Shown in pieces: positions 39,776-40,698 of a stretch of 40,698 nucleotides of DNA. Made by a program: the position numbers and the translations under genes. Source of the stretch: Bryobacterales bacterium (GTDB lineage: Bacteria; Acidobacteriota; Terriglobia; Bryobacterales; Bryobacteraceae); assembly GCA_020847975.1 (NCBI GenBank), contig JADLBD010000109.1, positions 1 through 40,698 of the forward strand. The letters run 5' to 3'. The notes under the pieces were generated by a model that was not told the origin of the DNA, did no database searches, and was given only the letters and a program-made list of their open reading frames with translations. The first letter of the stretch is position 1, and each line of letters opens with the position of its first letter.

Positions 39776-40698
39776 TTAGACGGCGACGAACAACGTCATT
39801 CCGTGCCGGTTCACCAGGAGGAGGTTCGAATTGCCGGAGTTGTTCAGCGCGTTTGCCAGATCCGCGGTGTCTTTCACTGGCTTGTGGTTGGCTTGCTGAA
39901 TCACGTCTCCGGGCTGAAGGCCGGACTCGGCGGCCTTACTGGCGGCGTCCACGTCAGTGACGACCACTCCCTGCGTGTTCGCAGGCAGCCGCAGTTGGGC
40001 GCGTGTGCCGGCATCGAGGTTCTCCGTGGTCACGCCATCCAGGGCGGAGTGAGAACCTTCCTTGTCGAGTTTGGCTTGTGTGGTCTTTTCGGGGAACTCA
40101 TCGAGTTTCGCGGTCAGGTCCCGCTCGGATCCGTTGCGCAGGACCTTGAGTTGCACCGTCGAGCCGGGGCGCATCATCGAAATCCCGTTGCGCAACTGGT
40201 TGCTATCCTCCACCGTCTTCCCGTTGACTTCGAGGATGATGTCTCCGGTCTGGACGCCGGCGCGCTGGGCGGGGCTGTTGGGGCTGACGTCTCCCACGAG
40301 GGCTCCGCGATTCTCCTTGGCTCCGAACGCTTTGGCGATGGCCGTGGTCACGTTCTGGGGCACGATGCCAAGGTAGGCACGGGTGACCTTGCCGTCCTTG
40401 AGAAGGTCGTTCATTACCTGGTGCGCGAGATCGGAGGGAACGGCAAACCCGACGCCCTGGCTTCCGCCGGCGCGGGAGATGATGGCGGTATTGATGCCCA
40501 CCAGTTCGCCACGGTCATTGACGAGGGCTCCGCCGGAGTTGCCGGGGTTGATGGGTGCGTCGGTCTGGATGAAGTCCTCGTAGTCTTCGATGCCCAATCC
40601 GCCGCGGCCGGTGGCGCTCACAATGCCCATGGTGACGGTCTGGCCGACGCCGAAGGGGTTGCCCATGGCGAGCACGACGTCGCCGACCTGCACCTTCG
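39776..40698 (-). CDS. HtrA/DegP-family serine protease, 5' part beyond window
   Basis: About 307 residues are visible and the frame is open to the window edge, so the N-terminus with signal peptide and the catalytic His and Asp lies outside. The end of the trypsin-like domain is present, with [20 protein letters not shown], the nucleophile Ser in [11 protein letters not shown] and a [14 protein letters not shown] segment. Two PDZ domains follow: one near [34 protein letters not shown] and [12 protein letters not shown], the other near [20 protein letters not shown] and [12 protein letters not shown]. The layout matches periplasmic DegP/DegQ quality-control proteases. The internal GTG at 40693 is not the start. 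Confidence 0.92.
   Translation of the reverse strand, partial: KVQVGDVVLAMGNPFGVGQTVTMGIVSATGRGGLGIEDYEDFIQTDAPINPGNSGGALVNDRGELVGINTAIISRAGGSQGVGFAVPSDLAHQVMNDLLKDGKVTRAYLGIVPQNVTTAIAKAFGAKENRGALVGDVSPNSPAQRAGVQTGDIILEVNGKTVEDSNQLRNGISMMRPGSTVQLKVLRNGSERDLTAKLDEFPEKTTQAKLDKEGSHSALDGVTTENLDAGTRAQLRLPANTQGVVVTDVDAASKAAESGLQPGDVIQQANHKPVKDTADLANALNNSGNSNLLLVNRHGMTLFVAV

Noticed and set aside
1..40698. Insertion sequences, CRISPR arrays, prophage genes or a replication origin
   Set aside because: No transposase, integrase, terminal inverted repeats, regularly spaced repeats or phage structural genes were seen.

Overview
The window is GC-rich, densely coded DNA that reads like an Acidobacteriota chromosome of the Bryobacterales/Solibacter kind. 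This is inferred from gene content: an Oar-like TonB receptor with a carboxypeptidase-regulatory N-terminus, many exported proteins with short twin-arginine-like leaders, CHAT/TPR proteins beside ECF-like sigma factors, secreted CehA-like and DapA-like proteins, a COG1964 radical SAM enzyme and many GTG/TTG starts. No insertion sequence, CRISPR array, prophage or replication origin is visible. The only RNA gene found is a tRNA-Pro(CGG).

Layout. 1-573: 3' end of a small conserved protein. 1162-7739: a signalling block with a CHAT protease-like protein with TPR helices, a sigma factor and its HxxxCxxC anti-sigma-like partner, an ACT-domain gene on the other strand, then a second sigma factor overlapping (ATGA) a membrane protein that ends in a DUF4384-like domain. 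7747-13526: exported or catabolic genes (DapA-like protein, tRNA-Pro, ceramidase-like protein, an amidohydrolase plus ACS-family transporter operon, an exported unknown). 13825-19775: TonB receptor, TPR protein and CBM9-like protein in one direction. A 140-bp tandem duplication sits at the convergent end with a lectin-like secreted protein. 20779-23271: peptidoglycan-binding-like protein, threonine synthase and a glycine-rich RRM protein.

23462-28790 is the most interesting stretch. A decayed metallo-beta-lactamase-fold gene abuts a four-gene minus-strand operon: queG, a TPR protein, a CehA/McbA-like metallohydrolase and a redoxin. The redoxin reading frame is interrupted by one UGA exactly where the family has the first Cys of its CxxC motif. 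The UGA is followed, after 21 nt, by the loop of a perfect 7-bp hairpin, as expected for a bacterial SECIS. I read it as a selenoprotein: a UxxC redoxin domain fused to a DsbD-alpha-like domain, 343 residues.

29043-31157 encodes a radical SAM protein resembling tetraether / membrane-spanning lipid synthases, followed by a good intrinsic terminator. The rest, all on the minus strand, is an AXE1-like esterase coupled to a FadB/FadJ-type beta-oxidation protein, a NarL-type two-component pair downstream of a glycogen-debranching enzyme, and the 3' part of an HtrA/DegP protease cut by the window end.

All family assignments were made by reading motifs by eye. No database search was run.
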